Notes under the pieces: model-generated
The model's database searches: none
The model's input: the letters and a program-made list of their open reading frames with translations, nothing else
Told to the model about the DNA's origin: nothing
Shown here: piece after piece, positions 18,201-27,938 of the stretch
Layout: every line of letters begins with the position of its first letter
Position numbering within the stretch: position 1 is the stretch's first letter
Source of the DNA: Cylindrodendrum hubeiense
Lineage: Eukaryota; Ascomycota; Sordariomycetes; Hypocreales; Nectriaceae
Assembly (NCBI GenBank): GCA_014621425.1
Contig: JAANBB010000484.1
Coordinates: 1-27,938, forward strand
Direction of reading: 5' to 3'
Length of the DNA: 27,938 bases
Position numbers and translations under genes: made by a program

Positions 18201-21200
18201 ATGAGTTCAAGGCTATCGTTTCTTCAGGCGACAGCGATGATCTGAAGGAGGGACGCAGCCTTGTCCTCGTCAAATTTGTCAAGGTGAACCCCCTTTCACC
18301 CGAGTTTATGCCAGTCTATGAGGGCGTGGAGACGAACGTCACAGCTGCCATATCCACGATCAACCTGATCGTCACCAGGAAGACTCTGTTGACTCTGTTG
18401 GATTACATTCTCGTCACATTTACTGGTGGGAATGAACAACAAAACAATTCCCAGGCACTCTTGGATAGCCCTGCGATCGATTCGAAGGGCACTGACGCGG
18501 TGGACCTACCTACTCCGGCGCAAGAGAATGCCAATGCCGGGGCTATCCGGGTCAAGATTGACCTCAAGAGTATCCGGCTGATCCTAAACAATGACGGTAT
18601 TCGACTTGCCACCTTGTCTTTCAATAAGGCTGACGCTGGAATCTTCCTTCGAGATGGGACTATGCGTGTTTCAGCAAGATTGGGTGATCTCTCTCTTGTC
18701 GACGACGTGAACCTTGGTGTGTCTGAAGACTCGAATCTCCGTCAACTGGTCACCATCCAAGGCGACGATCTGGCCGACTTCCGCTATGAAACCTTTGACT
18801 CCACCAACCCAAAGACATATCCAGGATATGACAGTTCCATCTTCCTCCGCGCTGGTTCCGTCAAGATCAACTTCGTGGAGGAGCCATTCCGGAAGATCAT
18901 TGACTTCTTGGTCAAGTTTGGCAAGATGCAGGCTCTGTACAATGCGGCGCGACAAGCTGCGATGAACCAGGCAAACCAGATGCAGCAGAGTCCCAGTCGC
19001 TTCCAGTTCGATGTTGTGGTAAATACCCCCATCGTCGTGTTCCCACGTCTCGTCATCCCTGGCCGCCCGAAACGCGACCTGATCACGGCCTATCTGGGTG
19101 AAATTTATGCCCAGAACAAGTTCACGCCGCTTGATGATAGCGAAGATGCCGAGATTGCAATGAAGATTTCGGCTGGCATTCGCAACATCAGGCTCACCTC
19201 GGACTTCAACTACCCTGATAACAAGTCGGAGGAACTGGAAATGATCGACCACGTTGACCTTGGCTTCAAGATTACTTATGCTGAGCACAAGAATGGCGCC
19301 AAGAGACCTGACACGGAGATCGAGGGAACCATGTCAGACATCAACCTCCGACTCACCCAGTATCAACTGAGGTTCTTGATGGAGATTTCTAAGTCGGTAC
19401 CGGCCGCTTTTGCCGGCGAGGGTGGCGATGGTGATGCCGAGGCAGCCAAAGCCGTCGACGAGGGTACGCTTCAGCGTGCTCGGACGATCTCTTATGACAA
19501 GAATGCCAACAATGACCAAACACTAGTTGATCTAGGCCCGGAGCTTGGATCGCTCGGCCAGACGTGGACGAAGTTGGATCTCGTCTTCCGCGTCAATACC
19601 ATCGGATTAGAACTTATCATGGCTGAGCTAGATGAGCCAGTCGGCGACTTGGCTCAATCGAGTCTGTCGCGCTTCTCTCTCGACGATACTAAAGTCAAGA
19701 CAAGGATGCTTTCCGATGGATCGCTCGAAGCAGAGCTGCTAATCCGGTCGTTCACCATTTCCGACAGCCGTCCGAGCGAGACGAACAAGTACCGCCGCAT
19801 CATGTCGTCTTTGAACAAGGATGTGCAGCAGCTGATGGCCAGCGTGACTATGTCAGGAGGAGACGAAAGAAACGTCATTGCCATGGCTACGATAGACAGC
19901 CCGCGTGTCATTTTTGCGCTGGATTATCTCTTTGCCATTCAGCGATTCGCATTGGAGGGATTGACTGTCGATGAGTCGGGACCCATGGACAACGAAAGCA
20001 TCCTCGAAACTCCGGAGGAATCGGATACAGACTCTATGCAGGTCACCTTCACTGGAGCCGAGTCGCGCAAGGCCCGGTCACAGGCATCTAGGCGGGAAAG
20101 CACCGAGGCGACGGAACAGCCCGAAGCACCGGCTCAACCAGTCATGAACATTGCTTTCCGAGTCAATCTGGTCGATGCCCAAGTTATTCTCATTGCCAAC
20201 CCCCTGAGCTCGAGCTCTGAGGCAATTGTGCTGGGAATTCGCCAGATGCTCCTTTCCAAGCAGCATGCCCTGACCTTCCAGGTCTCAGAAATTGGCATGT
20301 TCTTGTGCCGAATGGACAAGTTTGAAACATCCCGACTAAGAATCATTGACGACTTTTCGATTCAACTGAGCATGGACAACTCGAAGCCGACTGATACAAG
20401 CATCCATCTTGAGGTCGAGCCACTCATTTTGCGCCTTTCGTTGCGTGATATTTTGCTTGCCCTTCAAATCATTAGCAAGGCGAGCGAGCTATCCAGTAGC
20501 GAGCCAAAGGCGCCGAAAGAGACTCCGGCTGAGCAGAAGGCCAGAGAACTGCGCAATGCTGGCATGAAGCAACGCTCTGCCAGCGGCAAAGGCGCCTCCT
20601 CCACTGTGGCAGGTAAGATAAGAGGGACCCAGCCAGCCATTGAAGCATCGTCGACCTCGCAAACCCAAGAAGTTGCGAAGGCTATGCACGAACAGTTGTC
20701 GGCGACTGTGGAGGGAATTCGAGTCGTCTTGATCGGCGATCTCCACGAACTTCCCATTCTTGATATTGGAATTAAGAACTTCACTGCCGCTGCCGAGAAC
20801 TGGTCCTCGAACTTGAAGGCAGAGACGTCTATCGAACTCTACTCAAACGTGTACAACTTCTCCAAGTCTAGTTGGGAGCCTCTGCTGGAGCCGTGGCAGG
20901 TGGGCTTTGGCGTGGCCAAAGAGCCTGTATCGGGGCTGCTGTCGGTGGACGTCGTGTCTAAGAAGACGTTCGACGTGACCATCACCACGGCCTCTATCGC
21001 GTTGGCATCTAAGTCATTCGATTTCTTGACAACGGAGCAGGATGTCCTGGACAAACCGCGTGGCGTTGAGGCGCCTTATCGCATCAGGAACTACACTGGA
21101 TTCGATGTCATTGTCCACTCCAAGAGCCCAACCAGCGACGAGCCCATTACTCTCCGTCTGGAAGACGGCAAAGAGGGCCCGTGGAGCTTCGAACACTGGG

Positions 21201-24200
21201 AGAAGATGCGAGAGAATCTCCTTACCGAGTCCAACCAGACATCCGTCAGTATCCAACTCGACGGCAGTGGTTTCGACCCTGTCAAGAATGTCCGTCTGAA
21301 CCGCGAGGGCGAGTTCTTGTATGGCTTACGCCCAAAAACCGAGAATATCCTGCATCGACTGTGTGTCGACGTTGAGCTCGGAACCGATAACGTCAAGTAT
21401 GTCACATTCAGATCTCCTCTACTAGTCGAGAATGCGACCCAGATTCCGGTTGAGCTTGGCATATATGACGCAAAGGAGGGCCACCTTCTCAAGATTGAGA
21501 AGATTGCCCCTGGAGATTCTCGCCCAGCCCCCGTCGGCGCCGTTTACGAGAAAAGAATCCTTGTACGACCAGATGGAGGATTTGGTTACCAATGGAGCAG
21601 CGAGCATCTGTGGTGGGGAGACCTACTCAAGAGACAAACGAAGCAGGTTGTTTGCAAGGGGGACAACGGAGACCCATTCTACTTCCAGGTTCATGCCAGT
21701 TACGATAAGGCGAACCCGTTGACAAAGTAAGCCACCCTACTTGATATTGACTTGTTATGTACTAATAATGGCAGACAATATCCATACATGCGGATCAAAC
21801 TATCGGCGCCAGTTACTCTGGAGAACTTGTTGCCGTATGACTTCAAGTACCGGATCTACGACAAGAACACCAAGAAGGACTGGACCAACTTTTTGCGCAA
21901 GGGTGGAATCAGCCCTGTACACGTCGTGCAGTTGTCACACCTGCTGCTTCTCAGTGTTGACATGCAGGACACTGTATTCAAACCAAGCGACTTCGCCATC
22001 ATTAACCCCGGAAGCAACGAAGACTTCCGCAAGGAGAACAAGATCATTGTCAAGGATGACCAAGGACTGCCTCTGAACCTTCATCTGCACTACTTCAAGA
22101 TCCCCAACAGCGGAGGCGCTTTCAAGGTCACGGTTTACAGCCCGTATGTCGTCCTCAATAAAACAGGTGTGGATCTTAGGGTTCGAGCGAAGGGTTTCCT
22201 GCAACAAGCCAAACCGGCAGCTGGGCAGTTCCCCCTCATGGACACTTCCGACCAGGATCGCCCGAAGGCGTTGCCCTTCATGTTCTCCTACAGCAGTGAC
22301 GACCACCGCAACCGAACGCTCTTGAAGGTTGCAGACTCAGAATGGAGCAAGCCTCAGAGTTTCGACGCCATCGGCAGCACGTCTGAAGTTGTATTGAACT
22401 CGCCCAACAAGAACAAGGAGATTCATGTCGGCATCACTGTCAAGTCTGGAGAGGGCAAGTATAAGATGACCAAGGTTGTCACTCTGGCACCTCGATTCGT
22501 GCTACAAAACAAGCTTGGCGAAGAGATTCTCATCCGAGAGTCGAGCTCGTCTGGGTTCCTGACTCTGAGCGCAGGTTCTCTGCAACCTTTGCACTTCCTG
22601 CAGAAATCGCGTGTCAAGCAACTGTGCCTCTGCTACCCTGGCGTCAACAACCAGTGGACATCGCCCTTCAACCTTGCCGACATCGGGACAACCCATGTTA
22701 AGATTGCCAAGGCGGGTCAGCGACAGCGTCTGGCAAGAGTCGAGATTCTCATGGAGGACTCGACCATCTTCCTGAACTTTAGCATTGAGACAAAGAACTG
22801 GCCCTTCTCGATGCGCAACGAGAGCGACATCGAGTTCACCTTCTGCCAGGCGAACCCGAATGTGGACGAGGACGGAGTCGAAGACCGCAGTGGTTGGAGA
22901 CCTGTGCGATATCGTCTTCCGTCCCGGAGCATTATGCCGTACGCGTGGGATTTCCCCGCGGCCAAGTTCCGGGAGATCATCATCGCAGCCAACGGAAAAG
23001 AGCGACATGTCAAGCTGGCTGAGATTGGCAACCAGATCCCGATGAAGCTCGTAAGTTCGGGCGGCCAGCAAAAGATTATCGACATCAATGTCGCTGCCGA
23101 TGGACCGACGCAGACGTTGATCCTGAGCAACTTCCGTGCTAGCAAGAGCAAGTACAAGCCCAAGACACTGGCAAGAACCAACACCGGAACCGAGGCCTTT
23201 GCCTTTGAGGTTAAAGATCAAGACACTGGCGAAACCTTCAAGGCTCAACTCAAGCTGTCGGGCATAGGCATATCACTCATCAATGCCCAGATGAAAGAAC
23301 TTGCGTATCTCACATTCCGGGATGTTCACCTGCGTTTCAGCGATTCACCGTTGATCCAGACTGTGTCCATGTCAATCAAGTGGATCCAGATCGACAATCA
23401 GTTGTATGGTGGCATCTTCCCGATGATTCTGTATCCCAGCGTGGTACCAAAGAAGGCACAGGAGGTTGACGCTCACCCCTCCCTGCATGTCATGGTCAGC
23501 CGGGTCAAGGACGACTCGTACGGTGTGCTGTACGTCAAATACGCGACGATTCTTCTCCAACAGATGACGGTCGACCTTGACGAGGACTTTGTCTTTGCCC
23601 TACTCGACTTCTCGAATGTCCCCGGCGCCAGCTGGACGTTCGTGGATGACGAGGGCAAGCTGTGCGACGAGGACCTTGGCATTCCAGAACCGAAACAACT
23701 ACAGGCTGGACAAGACATGTACTTTGAGGTGCTCAACATCCAGCCGATGCAGGTCGATCTCAGCTTCATGCGGACAGAACGGATCAATGCCGAGGATAAG
23801 ACCTCGTCGCACAACCCCATCATGTTCTTCCTCAACGTCATGACCATGGCAATTGGCAACGTCAATGACGCGCCGATTCGGTTCAACGCCCTCATCCTTG
23901 ATAATGTTCGCGTGTCGACGGCAGTTTTGATTCAAAACTTCTCAAACCACTATAGCCAGGAGGTCATGTACCAGATCCACAAGATCCTTGGATCCGCTGA
24001 TTTCCTCGGAAACCCCGTCGGTCTTTTCAACAACATCTCGTCGGGTGTAACAGATATCTTCTACGAGCCATATCAGGGACTGATTCTTTCCGATAAGCCT
24101 GAGGAGTTTGGCCTAGGTATCGCCAAGGGTGCAGCGTCGTTTGCCAAGAAGACTGTATTTGGATTCAGTGACAGCTTCTCCAAGTTTACGGGCAGCCTAA

Positions 24201-24931
24201 GCAAGGGTCTTGCAGCTGCATCACTAGACAAGCAATTCCAAGACCGACGTCGCATTACCAGGGCACGGAACCGGCCGAAGCACGCCCTGTACGGGGTCAC
24301 GGCTGGGGCCAACAGCCTGCTCACCAGCGTCGCATCGGGCGTGGGTGGACTGGCGCGGAAGCCACTAGAGGGCGCTGAGCAGGAGGGCGCCCTAGGCTTC
24401 TTCAAGGGTGTTGGCAAGGGAGTCCTTGGTTTGGCTACCAAGCCGGCGGTGGGTGTTCTCGATATGGCAAGTAACGTGAGCGAAGGCATTCGTAACACGA
24501 CTACTGTATTTGACGGACAGGAGCTGGATCGCACGCGGTTCCCGCGATTCATCCCGCTCGACGGCATTGTTCGGCCGTACAACCCACGGGAAGCTCTCGG
24601 GCAGTACTGGCTCAAGCAGGTGGACAACGGCAAGTACTTTGACGAGCAGTACATTGGTCACCTGGAGCTGCCCAAGGAGGACATGGTGGTGATGGTGACG
24701 TACGCTAGGATTCTACTTATCCGGTCGCGACGACTGACAAGCGAGTGGGACGTGCCCCTGAAGGACGTACAGACGATTGCTAAGGAGCGGACGGGAGTGA
24801 GCCTTTCATTGAGGGGAGGCGCAAATGGACCGTTTATCCCCGTGGGAGAGGGCAGCGAAAGGGGATTCCTGTACAAGATGGTTGGGGTCGCGGTGGAAGA
24901 GTTCAACAGGAGGTTCAGGAGCGGCGAGTAA
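15257..24931 (+). CDS. vps13: Vps13, bridge-like lipid transfer protein
   Basis: Giant rod-shaped protein that channels bulk phospholipid between membranes at contact sites (ER, vacuole, mitochondria, peroxisome, prospore membrane). Exons are 15257-21726 and 21775-24931 with one 48-nt intron (donor GTAAGC, acceptor CAG); product about 3,208 residues, normal for fungi. In order: N-terminal chorein domain (about 1-115, MLEGLVAGLLNRFLGMYVQN); the long repeating-beta-groove body; an acidic insert near 888-905 (DDIDDDDDNFED); the VAB/SHR-BD adaptor-binding region (about 1940-2605, starting PYRIRNYTGFDV); the C-terminal amphipathic, ATG2-C-like region (about 2900-3065, FLGNPVGLFNNISSGV then Gly/Ala/Lys-rich helices); and a PH-like domain (about 3085-3208). 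The start is unambiguous because the chorein motif begins at this Met. Retention of the intron would stop translation at once (AAG TAA). Family call certain; membrane partners not deducible. Confidence 0.98.
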
Positions 24932-25532
24932 GCTCAGACTTGGAGCGTGATGTTGGGGAGTGGGGAAATTATTATAGCGGCTACATATTTGGGCTTGGAG
25001 TTGAGGTTCATTAGTGAATATTATTGCGTGGTGTACCAAGTTGCAATCGTCGATGAGTAGTTCTTTTGTCTGTGAAGTGAGGTTTGAGAATTTTGCCACG
25101 GACGTTGTCCGCCAGTTAGTTGACTAGGAGGGAACCAGTTGACTTGGAGGGAGCGCATGGCTTGGCGGGCATCTGGAATGGGTGGTGAAGACGGGTTGGC
25201 GGAAAATGTCCAAGAACAGCGGATGCAGTGTCGCGTGTGACTTGGACAGAATAGGATGTCGGGTTGGAGCTGATGTCGATCCGGGGCAAGCATCATGTCG
25301 GACCCGGCCGAGAGGCGATGGAAACGGCCGACGATGTGTGTTCAAGATAGAGTGGCAGAGAGATACGACAAGGTTGGCAGCACTAACAAAGGAACCAATT
25401 CATCTTCACATGCTCAAAAGGTTATGTGATGGCTTATCCTGCAGGGCTCAACCTCACCTGCGACTCGAAGTTGGGGGAGATGGGATGAAACTGGAGCCGG
25501 ATTGGGACATGGTGAGGCGGGATGGGGGGGGA

Positions 25533-25580
25533 GCTGGAGAGCTGGGAAGCTGGGAAACTGGAAAGCTGGGAAGCTGGAGA
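25533..25580 (+). repeat. 8-bp tandem array, consensus GCTGGGAA, 6 copies
   Basis: Units at 25533, 25541, 25549, 25557, 25565 and 25573; two variants read GCTGGAGA and one ACTGGAAA. Confidence 0.9.
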
Positions 25581-25900
25581 ACCGGGGTGGGATAAGCGCC
25601 GATGTGTGTGTGGTTCGTATCGTATCTGTGTAAGTTCTATACAAGGTTAAACGAGTGACAAGGCGGGGGCGGGATGGTGCGGCGAGCCGAGTCGACAGTA
25701 GCACAAGACAAGCTCGATGGCAACGGGGGAGAGATACAGTAGATACAGCGGAGAGATACAGCACAGAGTACAGATGTACAGAGATAGGGGAGTTAGGCGG
25801 AGCCGGCGGACCTTATCGCACAGCATGACAAGATGACAAGATCTTGAACCAGGATGGACACCGAGGAAGCCTGCAACGGTGGCCAACCCATGTCTAGCGC

Positions 25901-25936
25901 GGGACGAGGGGAGGGACGAGGGGAGGACGGACGAGG
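25901..25936 (+). repeat. 12-bp tandem array, GGGACGAGGGGA, 2 exact copies plus a degenerate third
   Basis: Exact units at 25901-25912 and 25913-25924, followed by a diverged copy GGACGGACGAGG. The array sits in the most purine-rich part of the flank. Confidence 0.85.
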
Positions 25937-26291
25937 AAGATAGTGGAGGGTGGGAGGCAAGGAGGGCAGGATCCGGTTGGGAAGCATGGGGTAATTACAG
26001 ATTGGACGGGGTATAACATGTACCTGGAGGATGGCATTATAGAGGGGGAGAGGAGAGGGAGGACAAGAAAGAGTACATGAGAGGTGAGAGAGGCGACAGA
26101 TGCGACAGAGGCGAGAGAGGCTTGCTTACAGTACATGGCCTGTGGCAGCTATGGCCTGCAGCAGCTTACAGGCTGCAGCTGCTGACCTACCCGATGAGGA
26201 TAGTGGGATGGGCGAGGTGGCATGCATGATGCTTCCCCCCTGCCTTTCTTGGCTAGCAAGCTAGGCATCTTGGGGTGGACGATGGCTGCTG

Positions 26292-26336
26292 GTGTTGGGT
26301 GTATTAGGTGTGTTGGGTGTGTTGGGTGTATTAGTG
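26292..26336 (+). repeat. 9-bp tandem array, GTGTTGGGT / GTATTAGGT, 5 copies
   Basis: Units at 26292, 26301, 26310, 26319 and 26328 alternate between two closely related versions. Confidence 0.9.
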
Positions 26337-26440
26337 GGCGAATATATCGATGCATCGGTGGCGTGCGGAGGAGGCGTCGAGGCGGTGGGATGGGCTTGCG
26401 ATGGGGAGATGTGGCGTAAGTGTCGCTGGACCACTGCCTT

Positions 26441-26781
26441 AGGTAGGTAGGTAGGTAGGTACCTAATTCGTTACTCGGTATTTGGTATTCTCCGTGTGGC
26501 CGTACTCTGTGCTCTCCGTGTGGACCATGACGATGAGCTAACTACATAGGCAACCAGGGCATGTGTAGTGATGGCGTAGGCCCAGGCGCTGGCGGGCGAT
26601 GGCTTGAGGTTAAAGTGAATGCCAAGGAGAAGCGAAGGGGATTCATTTGGTGGTATCTGTGGACGATGCTTTGTAAAGGTTGTAAATCTGATGGATGTAA
26701 TCTGTATACGGAGTACGGGGTGCGATGCGATAGGCGATGATGGATGGAGACGTACAGTACCTACCTACCTACCTACCTACC
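26441..26781. repeat. Inverted pair of tetranucleotide arrays, (AGGT)5 and (TACC)6
   Basis: (AGGT)5 at 26441-26460, followed by ACCTAA, and (TACC)6 at 26758-26781 are reverse complements of each other across about 297 bp. A transcript crossing both could form a stem of about 20 bp. The left array is also flanked by TTAGGT and ACCTAA and so ends in a small palindrome. Confidence 0.85.
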
Positions 26782-27194
26782 GAGAGGCCGGGAACCACGG
26801 CGGGTCTCGGCTCCAGGAAGAGGCGACATCTCCGGGCCATGGCTGGCGGTGGCCGTCTTGGCCTGGGCGCGAGCAAATGGGCGACCGTTTCTCGAAATTG
26901 GCGGCGGCCGTCTTTGGGGCGCTTCGTCCCTTGCCAGGCGGCCTTCGAAAGTTCCTACAGTAGGACCATTTTCACTATCGGACTCGCCGGGGGGAGAGTT
27001 GAGAGTGGTCCAGCGACGTGCCGGGCGGTTGGGTTGGCACACGCCGCGGAACGGACCATGCCTGAACAGGGCGAGCAAAGAAAGACCCGGGGTAAGATGG
27101 AGACGACAGCGATGGCGCCGGCGGCGAGAGTGACAGCCAATTGATGGACGGGGGGTTTCTTTGACGGGGGTTTGCTCGATGGGAACGGAATGAA

Positions 27195-27253
27195 ATCTGG
27201 ACGTGGTCTATCTGGACGTGGTCTATCTGTACTTGGTCTATCTGGGCCTGTCT
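27195..27253 (+). repeat. 15-bp tandem array, ATCTGGACGTGGTCT, almost 4 copies
   Basis: Exact units at 27195 and 27210, a variant at 27225 (ATCTGTACTTGGTCT) and a partial, diverged fourth from 27240. Confidence 0.9.
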
Positions 27254-27470
27254 GCATCTTTCTGGCTTTCGCATATACTGTCAACCGTCGGCGACCGTCG
27301 GGGAGCACCGGTGGCATGGTAGGTAGCATCGTGGAACGGCGGGGGTTCGCGCCGGAAACAGAAGCAGCTGAATGAGATGAGATGGGGATTTCTCGACGAC
27401 AGCCGGGCGCGATGGACGGCACAGGATAAGGCTGGGCCGTTTGTGCTTTTTGGCGAGTTGGGTTGTATCG

Positions 27471-27510
27471 GGGATGGGTTGTGACGGGTCGCGATGGGTT
27501 GTGACGTGTT
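27471..27510 (+). repeat. 20-bp direct repeat, 2 copies
   Basis: GATGGGTTGTGACG recurs exactly at 27473-27486 and 27493-27506 within two similar 20-bp units. Confidence 0.85.
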
Positions 27511-27938
27511 GAATGGGGCATGACGGCGACGCTGCGCTAGGAGAAGCCATCCAGCAACCAACTGGTCGTGTCTGTCGTCGATGTCAGATGGAGTGGAATC
27601 GTGCTCCATCGTGACTCCAGAAAGGGTGCGTCTCCTGCTGCTCTGCTGCGGTCATTGAGTTGTCGGTACTATCCAGTCGTTCTGACTTGGGCTGGCTGCG
27701 TGTGCAAGGGCGAGCCTGAGGGTGTGTGGGGCACCTGGTGGTGTCGGCTGTTATCGCGCCAGGCCCACTGGACGAGCGCTGGGCCAGGCTGCGAACCCCG
27801 CCATCATGGCCCAATTCGAGCACTGTGGCCACGGCGCTTTCAAAGGGTCCTCGGGGGGGTCAAGCCACTGAAGCCGGCCCCCGTCCACTAGACGCGGCAA
27901 ACACTTACAGCACCAGAGCACCCAGCCAGTAGCCCCGG

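Larger units (their letters stand above)
24932..27938. other. 3 kb gene-poor, repeat-rich right flank
   Basis: No frame shows a recognisable domain. The + strand is strongly purine-rich from about 25,100 to 26,420, so the minus strand looks like a pyrimidine-rich fungal promoter or leader. Seven or so unrelated short tandem or inverted arrays (periods 4, 8, 9, 12, 15 and 20) lie between 25,533 and 27,506. The longest minus-strand frame, 27521-26955, has Pro/Arg/Asp repeats caused by the 15-bp array and one hydrophobic stretch, but no family match. It probably serves as the long upstream region of a gene beyond the right edge and/or a non-coding transcript. Confidence 0.5.

Noticed and set aside
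20612..20640. Donor-like GGTAAGATAAG followed by an AG in vps13 exon 1
   Set aside because: The resulting intron would be too short, and the frame is continuous through the site.
26439..26466. TTAGGTAGG array as a possible internal telomere-like repeat
   Set aside because: Fungal telomere repeats are TTAGGG; this array is AGGT tetranucleotides and lies next to no other subtelomeric feature.
26955..27521. 188-codon minus frame with a PDRPRPD repeat and a hydrophobic stretch
   Set aside because: The repeat is a by-product of the 15-bp tandem array, and the rest has no family resemblance; kept only as a note in the right-flank entry.
1..27938. tRNA genes, CRISPR arrays, intact transposons or a biosynthetic gene cluster
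   Set aside because: No intergenic GGTTCRANYCC-type B-box, spaced-repeat array, transposase or reverse transcriptase motifs, or backbone synthase genes were seen.

Overview
The window is nuclear DNA from a filamentous ascomycete, most likely a sordariomycete (possibly Hypocreales). The evidence is dense protein-coding genes with short GT...AG introns (48-76 nt), some with visible CTAAC-type branch points, moderately GC-rich exons, pyrimidine-rich leaders, and proteins typical of such fungi (an oryzin-type secreted subtilisin, a two-TOG Stu2/Alp14 protein, a single-copy-type Vps13). I see no bacterial operons, rRNA, tRNA, CRISPR array or intact transposon.

Layout, left to right. 1-1551: no supported gene. 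1552-2883 (-): three-exon secreted subtilisin-like serine protease, with its promoter in 2884-4292. 4293-6680 (-): intronless G-patch/GCFC splicing factor of the TFIP11/Spp382 (Ntr1) family. 6681-8456: bidirectional promoter region with an adjacent E-box and CRE palindrome. 8457-11248 (+): four-exon TOG-domain microtubule polymerase (Stu2/Alp14/XMAP215). 11593-12063 (-): small SnoaL/NTF2-like protein. 12418-13975 (-): three-exon DUF3429 (TMEM69-like) membrane protein with a predicted mitochondrial presequence and a highly charged repetitive tail. 13976-15256: divergent promoter region with a second CRE and a compact inverted-repeat structure. 15257-24931 (+): two-exon, about 3,208-residue Vps13 bridge-like lipid-transfer protein. 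24932-27938: 3 kb with no convincing gene, unusually rich in short tandem repeats and strongly purine-skewed on the + strand in its first half.

The genes do not form a pathway or cluster. They are mostly housekeeping genes (splicing, microtubules, membrane contact sites, mitochondria) beside one secreted, probably environmentally regulated protease. I found no convincing new biological system. The points most worth a second look are the repeat-rich 3' region, the inverted-repeat element between the DUF3429 gene and vps13, the charged repeat tail on the DUF3429 protein, the missing C-terminal segment of the TFIP11-like protein, and alternative start or splice forms of stu2. All intron boundaries and family calls were read by eye; no alignment or database search was run.
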